This document shows positions 1 to 8,129 of a DNA stretch of 64,000 nucleotides, one piece after another (positions within the stretch are counted from its first letter, which is position 1; each line of letters opens with the position of its first letter). A program made the position numbers and the translations under genes. The stretch covers positions 310,001 through 374,000 of the forward strand of contig NZ_JAIPME010000002.1 of assembly GCF_019957155.1 (NCBI RefSeq), in the 5' to 3' direction. This DNA is from Anaerococcus murdochii. GTDB taxonomy: Bacteria > Bacillota > Clostridia > Tissierellales > Peptoniphilaceae. The notes beneath the pieces are model-generated. The model made no database searches. It saw only the letters and a list, made by a program, of their open reading frames with translations, and had not been told where the DNA came from.

Positions 1-391
1 TTTTTATTTTTTCCTTAATCTTTCCCTTATCTTTCTCATACATGGCGGAAGTCATCTGATCGTATGCCTTGTCGTCAAAATAAAGTTGGGATTTTTCTGA
101 ATATTTTGGCTCACTTCCAAGTTTTTTGCTAATTTCTCCAAGGCTCATCTCATCACAATCCTTGGCAAGCCTCATTATATCCCAAGGCCCCATCCCATCT
201 TCCTTGACCTTCCAATAAGCGACCTGCCTATGGCTTGCCCTCGCCATTTCCTCATCACTTTTAATTTTTACTCCTAGGTCTATTTCATATCCGTCATTCT
301 TATTGGCATAGGATTTTGCAAGAAAAATTCCTGCAAAAACTAAAACTAGGATGCCTAAAATAAGAATTTTTTTATTAAATATCTTCTTCAT
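1..391 (-). CDS. Pilin-like surface protein, N-terminal part (runs off the window)
   Basis: An open frame of 130 codons starts at an ATG (391-389) behind an AGGAGGAAAG ribosome binding site and continues past base 1. It opens with a basic tail and a hydrophobic segment ending near residue 25 (signal peptide or signal anchor). The following stretch (IDLGVKIK, then a RQV-Y-K pattern, then SEKSQLYFDDK) resembles the N-terminal domain of the 602-residue pilin at 3324-5132, which has IDIGIKI, RQVKVYKLK and SEKSKLVYDGK at matching places. I infer a minor pilin or pilus accessory protein that shares an N-terminal domain with the base pilin. It is the last gene of the sortase cluster, about 105 bp after the third sortase. 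Whether it carries Cna-B domains or a sorting signal cannot be seen here. Confidence 0.7.
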   Translation of the reverse strand, partial: MKKIFNKKILILGILVLVFAGIFLAKSYANKNDGYEIDLGVKIKSDEEMARASHRQVAYWKVKEDGMGPWDIMRLAKDCDEMSLGEISKKLGSEPKYSEKSQLYFDDKAYDQMTSAMYEKDKGKIKEKIK

Positions 392-497
392 TCTTTCCTC
401 CTTTTTCCTAGTTTAGCATTTCCCATGTAAAATTTAGATTAAAAAAGCCCATAGCCTATATTTTTTTTATAAAATAAAGTCTAAGAGCTTTTAAATA

Positions 498-1385
498 TTA
501 TTTTTCAAATCCAGCTTTCAATCTTTTCCCAAATCTCATTGCTGTATAGATTATAGCAAGGACGCCGACAATGCCACCTATTAGGGTTGCTGTCTTTGTA
601 ATTTTTACAAGACCATTGCCTTCTTTTGCGTCATTGGCACTTGCCACAAATTCTCCAGAAGGAAGTTTAAATTCTTCTGCAGGGCCAGATTCGTCCCTAA
701 TCGCATTTACCAAAAGCCTATCGGGTCTTGGTGGCAAAAATGGACTACAGGTGAGAAGGGTAATCATATCAAGATCTCCCCTTGGAGCAAGCTTTGCCCA
801 ATCATATGGCCCGATAATTTCCTTATCGCTTACCACATAACGCATGGTTTCATTGGCTCTTTCTATATAAATATAGTCGCCACTTTCAAGTTCATCCACA
901 TATAAAAACATGGTATCGCCCCACCAGCCTCTGTGGCCGGCTATGGCTGACCTTGTACCCTTGCCACCAACAGGAATAGCAGTTCCTGCTACCTGGGCAA
1001 CTCCCTTTGATATGTGTTCAAGAGTCGCATCTAGGTATAAAGGCAAATATTTATCCAGCTTTGGTATAGAAAGATAGGCAAAAGGTGTGTTGGTTGTCCT
1101 AAACATCTCGTACTTATTTTCGTAATCCTCAGTTGTGAATGGGTCTTCCACGGAAATGTCAGTATCCTTAATCATTTCATTGTAGGCTGCTGCGTTTTTA
1201 TTTTCTTCTTCAATCTCTTCTGCCGGCTTTGCAGCTTCGATTTTCTCGAAGGATTTTTTCTCAGCTTTGGCCCTCAAATCGTGGTAAGATCTCAAAACCA
1301 AAGGGCTGGTCAAAAGCACTAGGCCTAGCAATATTAATATATATCCCAAAAAGGATTTTTTAGTTAATTTGATTTCTTTCTTCAA
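498..1385 (-). CDS. Class C (pilus-type) sortase, third of three
   Basis: Membrane transpeptidase of 295 residues that would join pilin subunits or attach the pilus to the wall. Visible features are an N-terminal membrane segment (about residues 13-33), the class C lid motif DPF near residue 80, the catalytic His in AGHRG, the catalytic Cys in TLLTCSPF and the Arg in the following PRPDRLLV strand. A second membrane segment lies near the C terminus, as usual for class C. The start is a TTG preceded by AAGGAG with a 10-nt gap. It lies 26 nt inside the end of the upstream sortase gene, so the two are probably translationally coupled. Which pilin it serves is not evident from sequence. Confidence 0.93.
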   Translation of the reverse strand: MKKEIKLTKKSFLGYILILLGLVLLTSPLVLRSYHDLRAKAEKKSFEKIEAAKPAEEIEEENKNAAAYNEMIKDTDISVEDPFTTEDYENKYEMFRTTNTPFAYLSIPKLDKYLPLYLDATLEHISKGVAQVAGTAIPVGGKGTRSAIAGHRGWWGDTMFLYVDELESGDYIYIERANETMRYVVSDKEIIGPYDWAKLAPRGDLDMITLLTCSPFLPPRPDRLLVNAIRDESGPAEEFKLPSGEFVASANDAKEGNGLVKITKTATLIGGIVGVLAIIYTAMRFGKRLKAGFEK

Positions 1386-2229
1386 TTTCTCTCAGCTCCT
1401 TGCTTAGATTGTCGGTCCTCTTCTTTTCCCTAAAAAGGGTCAACAAAAGGATAATTATAATCGGTATGAGTACCAAAACCATCCTGAAAAAGTCAAACCT
1501 TGCCCTTGGAGTGTTTGCAACACCATCGTCGATTGCTTCCTGGTAAGGAATCCTCACCCCACGGACCAAAAGCCTGTGGGAGTTGATCATGTAAGGTGTA
1601 CAGGTTAGTAGGGTCGCATAATCCTTACGCTCAACTACAAGGACTGGCTCAAAATCAGAAGGCTCTACAACCTGGATTTTATCAACCTTATAGGCAATAG
1701 TTTCCTTAATATTTGTAATATAAAATATGTCGCCATAGGCAAGTTGGTCAAGATTTCTAAAAAGCTTGGCATTAGGTAGGCCCCTGTGGGCTGTGATAAC
1801 TGTATGGGTCGAATCTCCACCGATAGGAAGAGATGTACCCTCCAAGTGGCCGGCACCCTTCTGCAAGACATCCTCACTAGAGCCCGCCCTTATTGGAATA
1901 TCAACCTGAATCTTAGGAATCCTAATATGGCCAAGCATTTCCTCAACTTCAAGCATCCTGGCATATTCAGCACGACCTGCCTTTTCCATATCGGTATAAG
2001 GGTCGGCTAGCCTTGATGGATCAAGAGTACGGTTATAAGCTGCAGCCAGCGCCATCCTCTTGTCGAGGTCCTCTGGCGCAAGTTCTTTGGCGGCCTTTGT
2101 GAAGGTAATAACTTCGTCTTCCGCCTTGATTTCATAATACTTCTGACTTATCAAGGGATAGGAAAATATCAAAAGTCCCAGGGTGAAAATCGCCATGAAG
2201 ATTAGTCTAGACCTTGTCTTTCTAGACAT
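1360..2229 (-). CDS. Class C sortase, second of three
   Basis: Sortase of 289 residues with an N-terminal membrane segment, lid motif DPY, catalytic His in TAHRG, catalytic Cys in ATLLTCTPY, an Arg in the NSHRLLVRG strand, and a C-terminal membrane helix followed by a charged tail. I place the start at ATG 2229-2227 because GGTGAGG lies just upstream. A longer frame from GTG 2244 has no better ribosome binding site. With this start the gene overlaps the stop of the preceding sortase by 8 nt. It closely resembles that preceding sortase (both have AGTSEDILQKG-like and TSLPIGG segments), which suggests an in-place duplication. Confidence 0.93.
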   Translation of the reverse strand: MSRKTRSRLIFMAIFTLGLLIFSYPLISQKYYEIKAEDEVITFTKAAKELAPEDLDKRMALAAAYNRTLDPSRLADPYTDMEKAGRAEYARMLEVEEMLGHIRIPKIQVDIPIRAGSSEDVLQKGAGHLEGTSLPIGGDSTHTVITAHRGLPNAKLFRNLDQLAYGDIFYITNIKETIAYKVDKIQVVEPSDFEPVLVVERKDYATLLTCTPYMINSHRLLVRGVRIPYQEAIDDGVANTPRARFDFFRMVLVLIPIIIILLLTLFREKKRTDNLSKELREIEERNQIN

Positions 2230-3196
2230 AATCGTCATCCTCACCCACTAGGTTATCAAACAAATCACCTTGGGTATTTGTCCTAGGCTTCATAAATCCG
2301 CCCTTGGTAAATTCGCTAATCTTCTTGAAATACTCCTTATTATCCCTTCTTAATTTCAAAATCAGGATAATTAATAGAATAATTAAGCCAAGGGCCGCAA
2401 AGAATAGGGTCCTGAAGATCCAGTTATTCCTGCTTTCCCTGATTAATTCCTCATCAACCGCTGGCACATATGGTACCCTGTGGCCCCTTACAATAAGCCT
2501 GTGGGTATTGATCATAATTGGTGTACAGGTCAAAAGAGTCGCATAATCGTGGCCCGGACTAATCATCAAGTCCTCAAAATTTGAAGGCTCAATTACCTTA
2601 ATCTGGTCAACCTGGTAGGCAATAATGCCCTCGATATTTTCAATATAAAACTTATCCCCGATTTCCAATTGGTTTAAGTGGGTAAAAAGTGTCGCCTCAG
2701 GCAGACCTGAGTGGGCAGTCAAAACCGTATGGCTTGAATTGCCACCGATTGGAAGGGAAGTACCCTCCAAATGGCCAACACCCTTTTGCAAAATATCCTC
2801 ACTTGTACCTGCATATATCGGAAGCTTTTGGTTAATCTTTGGTATATCAACAGTCCCAATCATCTCCTCAACTTCAAGCATACGGGCGTATTCCTTGCGG
2901 CCCTCCTCTTGTTGTTTCCTAGTATATGGGTCTGAAGCAATCTTTCCAGAAAGTGAATCATTGAAGGCCTTTGCCAGGTTAATTCTCCTGTCGATTTCCT
3001 TGGTATCAAGCTTTTTGGCCCCAGTCGAGAAGGTCTCAACCTGCTCATTTGATTCAATCCTGTAATAGAGTCTTGAAATCAAAGGATAAATCATCACCAA
3101 AAATCCAAGCAAGAAAATCAGCCTAAAGACCCAGCGTGATTTCTTTTTATTAACTTTTTTTCCCTTAGCTTTTCCTTTAGCTTTTTTCTTCGCCAT
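2222..3196 (-). CDS. Class C sortase, first of three
   Basis: Sortase of 324 residues. A very lysine-rich N terminus precedes the first membrane segment (about residues 22-42). The lid motif DPYT, catalytic His (TAHSG), Cys (ATLLTCTPI) and Arg (NTHRLIVRG) are all present, followed by a C-terminal membrane helix and a roughly 50-residue cytoplasmic tail that is longer than in its two neighbours. The ATG has AAAGGA 5 nt upstream. Two terminator-like hairpins lie between this gene and the pilin gene upstream (3292-3317 and 3212-3230), so sortase transcription probably depends on partial readthrough. Confidence 0.93.
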   Translation of the reverse strand: MAKKKAKGKAKGKKVNKKKSRWVFRLIFLLGFLVMIYPLISRLYYRIESNEQVETFSTGAKKLDTKEIDRRINLAKAFNDSLSGKIASDPYTRKQQEEGRKEYARMLEVEEMIGTVDIPKINQKLPIYAGTSEDILQKGVGHLEGTSLPIGGNSSHTVLTAHSGLPEATLFTHLNQLEIGDKFYIENIEGIIAYQVDQIKVIEPSNFEDLMISPGHDYATLLTCTPIMINTHRLIVRGHRVPYVPAVDEELIRESRNNWIFRTLFFAALGLIILLIILILKLRRDNKEYFKKISEFTKGGFMKPRTNTQGDLFDNLVGEDDDYV

Positions 3197-3211
3197 ATAA
3201 ATCCTTTATGT

Positions 3212-3230
3212 AAAAAGGGGCAAAAGCCCC
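3212..3230 (-). terminator. Hairpin attenuator just before the sortase genes
   Basis: GGGGC-TTTT-GCCCC followed by TTTTT on the minus strand, ending only about 16 nt before the first sortase start codon. It has the form of an intrinsic terminator inside the operon. Confidence 0.7.
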
Positions 3231-3291
3231 GTGCTTCTATAATATTTTACTTGAAAATTAAAAATCTCAACTAAATTCTAATATGTAAAAT

Positions 3292-3317
3292 AAGGACCCT
3301 TCAAATGAAGGATCCTT
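3292..3317 (-). terminator. Hairpin after the ancillary pilin gene
   Basis: Minus strand AAGGATCCTTCA / TGAAGGGTCCTT, a 12-bp stem with one G-T wobble, 7 nt after the pilin stop codon and followed by ATTTTA. It is probably a leaky terminator that lowers sortase expression relative to pilin. Confidence 0.6.
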
Positions 3318-3323
3318 CATATT

Positions 3324-5132
3324 TTATATTCTTTGCACCCTCTCTGTGCTATTAACAAGTTTGATACCCATCATGAGGAGAATCAAACCAACTATAGCCA
3401 TAACCACGATTCTAATATCGCCAGTCTTAACAAGAGGAGTCTTCACAATCCTAGTAATTTCATTAGGTGTGTATTTGGTTGTAATAGTGTTAGTCTTACT
3501 AACAATAGTCTTTGGAACATAAGGTTCATTTACAATCTTCTTTGCAGGAAGCGAACTACTAGCCGCATCCACAGTAAATGGAGTAAGGTCATTTACAATA
3601 GTGTGATTTTTTGGAGCTTCAACTTCCTTAAGGGCATATTCGCCATAAGGAAGCCCATCAATCGCAAACTCCCCATTATCCTTAGAAGTAAGCTTCACTT
3701 CCTTGCCATTTACAAGATATTTTTCAAAATTAGATCCAACCTTCTTCATCAAAATAAACTTAGCACCACCAAGCCTATTTTCATCCTTGGTAGAATCTAT
3801 CTTAACAAAGTTAAACCCACCTGTTGGAGTCTTTGGGGTTGGTTTTTCTGGTTTATTCTCAACAATTAAAACCTTAGTATTTCCTTTTTCATCAACTGCC
3901 CTAGCATCCTTAACTTTAAATTCTATCTTATTAACAGATAAAATATACTTTTCAGGAGCCTTTGTTTCCTCTAGATAATACTCTCCATCTTTTAAATCAG
4001 AAATATAAATCGCACCATTACTATCAGTTACAATTTCTTCCTTACCATTGGTATCTTCTTCATAATAAATACCAGTCTTCTTGAATTTAATGAGAGTTCC
4101 ATCTTTTTTATACAATTTGAAAACAGCATCTTTTAGATATTTATTCTTATCAGCTGCATCTATTTTTCTAAGTATTGGAGTAATCTTATTTTTTACTGTA
4201 ACAGTTCCACCAGGACTAACATCTTCAGATTTATTACCTATATTAGCTTTATCGTATCCTGGGTGTGGAGTTTTTTCCTTAAAGTAATATTTACCTTCTG
4301 GCACATTCTCAACGACAATCTTTCCATCATCGTTAGTAATAAGAGAACTTGTCTTTCCTTTATCTTTATAAATATAAGAACCCGTACTACCATCAACAGT
4401 AACAACCTTATCGCCGTCTTTATCTTTTCTGTAAAGCTCAAATTCTACTTGGTTGAGCTTAATATTTGAATTATCCACATCTTCCTTAATTAGGACAATC
4501 CTATCACTAGGAACTTTTTCAGTGACCTTAGCTTCTATTCTTCGAACTTTCTTATTATTTGTAGTTTTTTTAGATAGATGAACCACGAAAGTATTGAGTT
4601 TCTCATTGGCAATCTTCTTAGACTCATCAGTCTCCTTGATAAGGTAATAACCCTCCTCAAGGTCCTTAATTGCAATATTTTCTTCAGTCAATTTAGTAAG
4701 TTCAGGATCATCGCCCTTATTAAGTTTAATCTCTTCAACAAACTTGCCATCATAAACGAGCTTACTCTTTTCTGATAAGACTCCGTCTTTATCAAAAAGC
4801 TTTTTCTCCTTAAGCTTATCCTCAGCTTCCTTAATAGAAACTTCCTTCTCGCCTGATTTGTGAAGGCTTTGCGCCAAGTCAAACATTTCCTTATCGGTCA
4901 TGCCCTTATCAGCCTTAAGCTTATAAACCTTAACTTGTCTGCCAGAAGACTTGATAGTACCGCCTTCTTTAACTTCTTTTATTAGCTTGTCCTTTTCATT
5001 GATTTTGATCCCAATATCAATGCTATACTTCCCACCATCAGCCAAAGCACCGCCACAAGGAAGGAAAATCCCCACAACCATGACCAAAGCTAATAGAAAA
5101 GATATGTACTTAGTCTTAAGTATATTTTTCAT
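3324..5132 (-). CDS. Ancillary/base pilin with Cna-B domains and LVKTG sorting motif
   Basis: Secreted, wall-sorted protein of 602 residues. A signal peptide covers about residues 1-32. An N-terminal domain (33-200) follows, then three or four Cna-B/SpaA-type domains, each ending in an E-box such as YYFKEKTPHPGY, YYLEETKAP or YALKEVEAP; such domains usually carry internal isopeptide bonds. The C terminus has LVKTGD, a hydrophobic helix and a short basic tail, a non-consensus sorting signal. No Y-P-K-N pilin motif is evident, so it is unlikely to be the polymerising backbone. Its place just before three sortases matches RrgC-like base subunits. The ATG has GGAGG 4 nt upstream. Confidence 0.85.
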   Translation of the reverse strand: MKNILKTKYISFLLALVMVVGIFLPCGGALADGGKYSIDIGIKINEKDKLIKEVKEGGTIKSSGRQVKVYKLKADKGMTDKEMFDLAQSLHKSGEKEVSIKEAEDKLKEKKLFDKDGVLSEKSKLVYDGKFVEEIKLNKGDDPELTKLTEENIAIKDLEEGYYLIKETDESKKIANEKLNTFVVHLSKKTTNNKKVRRIEAKVTEKVPSDRIVLIKEDVDNSNIKLNQVEFELYRKDKDGDKVVTVDGSTGSYIYKDKGKTSSLITNDDGKIVVENVPEGKYYFKEKTPHPGYDKANIGNKSEDVSPGGTVTVKNKITPILRKIDAADKNKYLKDAVFKLYKKDGTLIKFKKTGIYYEEDTNGKEEIVTDSNGAIYISDLKDGEYYLEETKAPEKYILSVNKIEFKVKDARAVDEKGNTKVLIVENKPEKPTPKTPTGGFNFVKIDSTKDENRLGGAKFILMKKVGSNFEKYLVNGKEVKLTSKDNGEFAIDGLPYGEYALKEVEAPKNHTIVNDLTPFTVDAASSSLPAKKIVNEPYVPKTIVSKTNTITTKYTPNEITRIVKTPLVKTGDIRIVVMAIVGLILLMMGIKLVNSTERVQRI

Positions 5133-5268
5133 AATTCCTCCAAGAATCCAAAAACCAAGGCAAAATCAAAAGCCAAGGAAAAACACACAAAACTTGCATT
5201 TTATTATAGTTTTTTATGATATATTTGACTTCAAAAATAAATATAATAAATTTCTTCTAGTTATAACT

Positions 5269-5277
5269 ATTATATCA
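5269..5277 (-). promoter_or_regulatory. Probable extended -10 promoter of the ancillary pilin operon
   Basis: The minus strand reads TGATATAAT, an extended -10 element, about 137 nt before the pilin start. No good -35 hexamer is visible at 17 bp. The rest of 5133-5500 is AT-rich and shows no gene. Confidence 0.45.
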
Positions 5278-5496
5278 CAAAAGCTTTGAAAATACTATGA
5301 AAAATAAGAGATAAGTCAAGTTTTTTGGACAAAAAACAAAAATAATCCCAAGTATTAATAGTAATAGAAAATAGAATTCAATTATTGAAAATAAATATAA
5401 AAACCAATTTTACTATTACTACAAATTAAAATTTATTTTAAAAATTCTGTAAAGAAAAGATTCTCATATTTTTATAACCATACCTTTTAAGTTAAT

Positions 5497-7740
5497 CACA
5501 CAAAATCTCATTCCAAAGATAATAATAGAGACCTCTCGTTGCTCCGCTCTGTCGAGGTGGGATTGCTTTATATACTCTGTCAAGATGCCTAGAAACCCAC
5601 AACCCGTCTCGAACGACTGGAAGGAGTGAGAGACCTCTATCGTTCACTACATCATGGGGTCCGTAAATGCACCGTTACCACCTCTATAAAATAACACCCG
5701 TCTCGAACGAATGTGAGAGACCCCCATCGTTCCATATGAAAATCGTTCTGTAAATCCATCGTCAACATCTAAATACAACACCACCCATCTCGAACGACTG
5801 GAAGGAGTGAGAGACCTCTTCCGTTCCCTACATCATAGGTTCCGTAAATCCACCGTTATCACCTCTATAAAACGCCCCAACTAAAACAAATCATAATACA
5901 ATTCTCTAAAATAAGGATTATCCTTCTCTACCAAAGCATACTTCTTTTTTCGACTATATTTTTTTATCTGCTTCTCCCTGGCCCTTGATTCGTAAAAATC
6001 ATCTCCACATTCAAAGTAAACAAGCTTTGTAATATTATATTTAGCAGTATGAGCTTCTGGGTCAACGTGGTTCTTATGCTCCCACACTCTTTTTTTTAAA
6101 TCATAAGCATGGCCAACATAAAATCTTTCATTACTTTTATTCATAAGTATATAGACATAATACATAAACCCCTCCTGTATTTATTTTATTATATAAGATT
6201 TCTCCTAATAATTGAAATATTTTAATAATAAGTAATGATACTAGCAATTAAATAAATTCATCCCGATGCATCCACAAAATCTCATTCCAAAGATAATAAT
6301 AGAGACCTCTCGTCGCTCCGCTCTGTCGAGGTGGGATGCTTTATATACTCTGTCAACATGCTTAGAAACCCACCACCCGTCTCGACCGGAGGTAAGCCCG
6401 TCGGCTCGTGGAGACGAGAGACCTCTATCGTTCCCTACATCATGGGGTCCGTAAATGCACCGTTATTATCTATATAAAATAAGATCCCAATAAGATATCC
6501 CGATGCACCCACAAAATCCCATTCCAAAGATATTAATAGAGACCTCTCGTCGCTCCGCTCTGTCGAGGTGGGAGGATTTTTTCTCTCTCTTGTGTTTGTA
6601 AGACATAGACTTTCAAAAGTCCCCTAAATTCTTTTTTATACAATTCCTACAAGTAATAATTAATATATGAAAACCCAAGAAAAACTCAAACACCACCACC
6701 CGTCTCGAACGACTGGAAGGAGTGAGAGACCTCTATCGTTCACTACATCATGGGGTCCGTAAATGCACCGTTATTATCTACATAAAATAAGATCCTAATA
6801 AGATATCCCGATGCATCCACAAAATCCCATTCCAAAGATAATAATAGAGACCTCTCGTCGCTCCGCTCTGTCGAGGTGGGATGCTTTATATACTCTGTCA
6901 ACATGCTTAGAAACCCACCACCCGTCTCGACCGGAGGTAAGCCCGTCGGCTCGTGGAGACGAGAGACCTCTATCGTTCCCTACATCATGTGTTCCGTAAA
7001 TACATCGTTATTATCTACATAAAATAAGATCATCATAAAATATCCCGATGCATCCACAAAATCCCATTCCAAAGATAATAATAGAGACCTCTCGTCGCTT
7101 TGCTCTGTCGAGGTGGTATTGCTTTATATACTCTGTCAACATGCTTAGAAACCCACAACCCGTCTCGAACGAATGTGAGAGACCCCCATTGTTCCGTATG
7201 AAAATCGTTCTGTAAATCCATCGTCAACATCTAAATACAACACCACCCGTCTCGAACGACTAGAAAGAGTAAGGGACCTCTATCGTTCCCTACATTATGG
7301 TTTCCGTAAATGCATCGTTATTATCTATATAAAATAAGATCATCATAATATCCCGATGCTTCCAAATGCACCCAAGCCAAATATAATAGAGACCTCTCGT
7401 CGCTTTCCTCTGTCGAGGTGGTATTGCTTTATATACTCTGTCAACATGCCTAGAAAACAATCACCCGTCTCGACCGGAGGTAAGCCCGTCGGCTCGTGGA
7501 GACGAGAGACCTCTATCGTTCCCTACATCATGGGTTCCGTAAATACATCGTTATTATCTACATAAAATAAGATCCCAATAAGACATCCCGATGCATCCAC
7601 AAAATCCCATTCCAAAGATAATAATAGAGACCTCTCGTCGCTCCGCTCTGTCGAGGTGGTATTGCTTTATATACTCTGTCAACATGCCTAGAAACCCACC
7701 ACCCGTTTCGACCGGAGGTAAGCCCGTCGGCTAGTTGAGA
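5497..7740. repeat. Array of GC-rich palindromic intergenic repeats
   Basis: At least seven copies of a unit of about 235-310 bp. Copies start near 5497, 6262, 6500, 6807, 7043, 7353 and 7587, with a fragment near 5690-5880. Each later copy opens with CCCGATGC, then CATTCCAAAGATAATAATAG, a GACCTCTCGTCGCT segment, TATATACTCTGTCAACATG, a CGTCTCGA...GAGACG mini-palindrome and CCGTAAATGCACCGTTATTA. Copies differ by substitutions and by exchange of the inner palindrome. No plausible gene lies in the array apart from the GIY-YIG gene at 5881-6165. Short open frames of about 60 codons occur in the repeats, but they lack ribosome binding sites and merely recur with the unit. Confidence 0.9.
5881..6165 (-). 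CDS. Small GIY-YIG domain protein (UPF0213/YhbQ-like)
   Basis: A 94-residue single-domain protein. It starts MYYVYILMNKSNERFYVGHA, where Y-V-Y and Y-V-G form the GIY-YIG signature. It has an Arg in KKRVWEHKN, the EHKNH segment and a FYESRAREKQIKKYSRKKK helix typical of the family. The fold is that of a structure-specific endonuclease, but most small free-standing members have no known role. The ATG is preceded by a strong AGGAGGGG site. It is the only gene inside the palindromic repeat array, with repeat units on both sides, which raises the question of a functional link. Length is normal for the family. Confidence 0.9.
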   Translation of the reverse strand: MYYVYILMNKSNERFYVGHAYDLKKRVWEHKNHVDPEAHTAKYNITKLVYFECGDDFYESRAREKQIKKYSRKKKYALVEKDNPYFRELYYDLF

Positions 7741-7867
7741 CATGCGCCTGCCATGTGCAGTCAGTTCGTCGGGTCGGGGGGGAAGACCCGTCGCCTTTGG
7801 GAAGTCTAGCCCGTCCGGCTCGAGGAGGACACCTGTTACGATGAAGATTGGTGATCCGTTACCTACT
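7741..7867 (-). pseudogene. Remnant of a second pilin 3' end, split by a repeat insertion
   Basis: Minus-strand bases 7867-7827 encode NGSPIFIVTG, matching IGSLIFIVAG of the membrane anchor of the intact pilin (about 8180-8220). Bases 7755-7741 encode MAGA, matching the next block of the same anchor. About 70 bp of GC-rich sequence (7756-7826, with GGCTCGAGGAGG and AGCCCGTC typical of the local repeats) separates the two halves. I infer an old duplicate pilin gene end interrupted by a palindromic repeat. Confidence 0.7.
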
Positions 7868-8045
7868 TTTTTATCCTAATATCATTATCAAATTAATTTA
7901 GCAACTCAAAACGCAAATATTATGTCATTAATAGTGCAATTTTGCTAGTAGTTATCATTATCAATCGGTTGGGGCAATCTATAGTATTTATAAAATGTTT
8001 AAAAGTTTCTTGTGTATAATAAGCTACCTGTCAATTTGGTATAGA
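7868..8045. other. AT-rich spacer, no gene seen
   Basis: Between the pilin remnant and the pilin terminator there is about 180 bp of AT-rich sequence. I see no open frame with a ribosome binding site and no strong hairpin. Confidence 0.6.
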
Positions 8046-8072
8046 AAAAGAGGAGATTTTTTCTCCTCTTTT
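8046..8072 (-). terminator. Terminator of the backbone pilin gene
   Basis: AAAAGAGGAG / CTCCTCTTTT, a perfect 10-bp stem with a 7-nt loop. It is followed on the minus strand by TTTTT, about 60 nt after the pilin stop codon. Confidence 0.9.
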
Positions 8073-8129
8073 CTTGTATAACTCAATCCACGTACTGGCG
8101 ATTGGGTTTATTTTTAATTCTAAAATCTA

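Noticed and set aside
5497..7740. CRISPR array
   Set aside because: Units are 235-310 bp, the conserved parts are long and diverged, there are no 28-36 bp repeats with unique spacers, and no cas gene is nearby.
6266..7743. Several open frames of about 60 codons in the palindromic repeats
   Set aside because: They recur with the repeat unit, lack ribosome binding sites and have no recognisable product.
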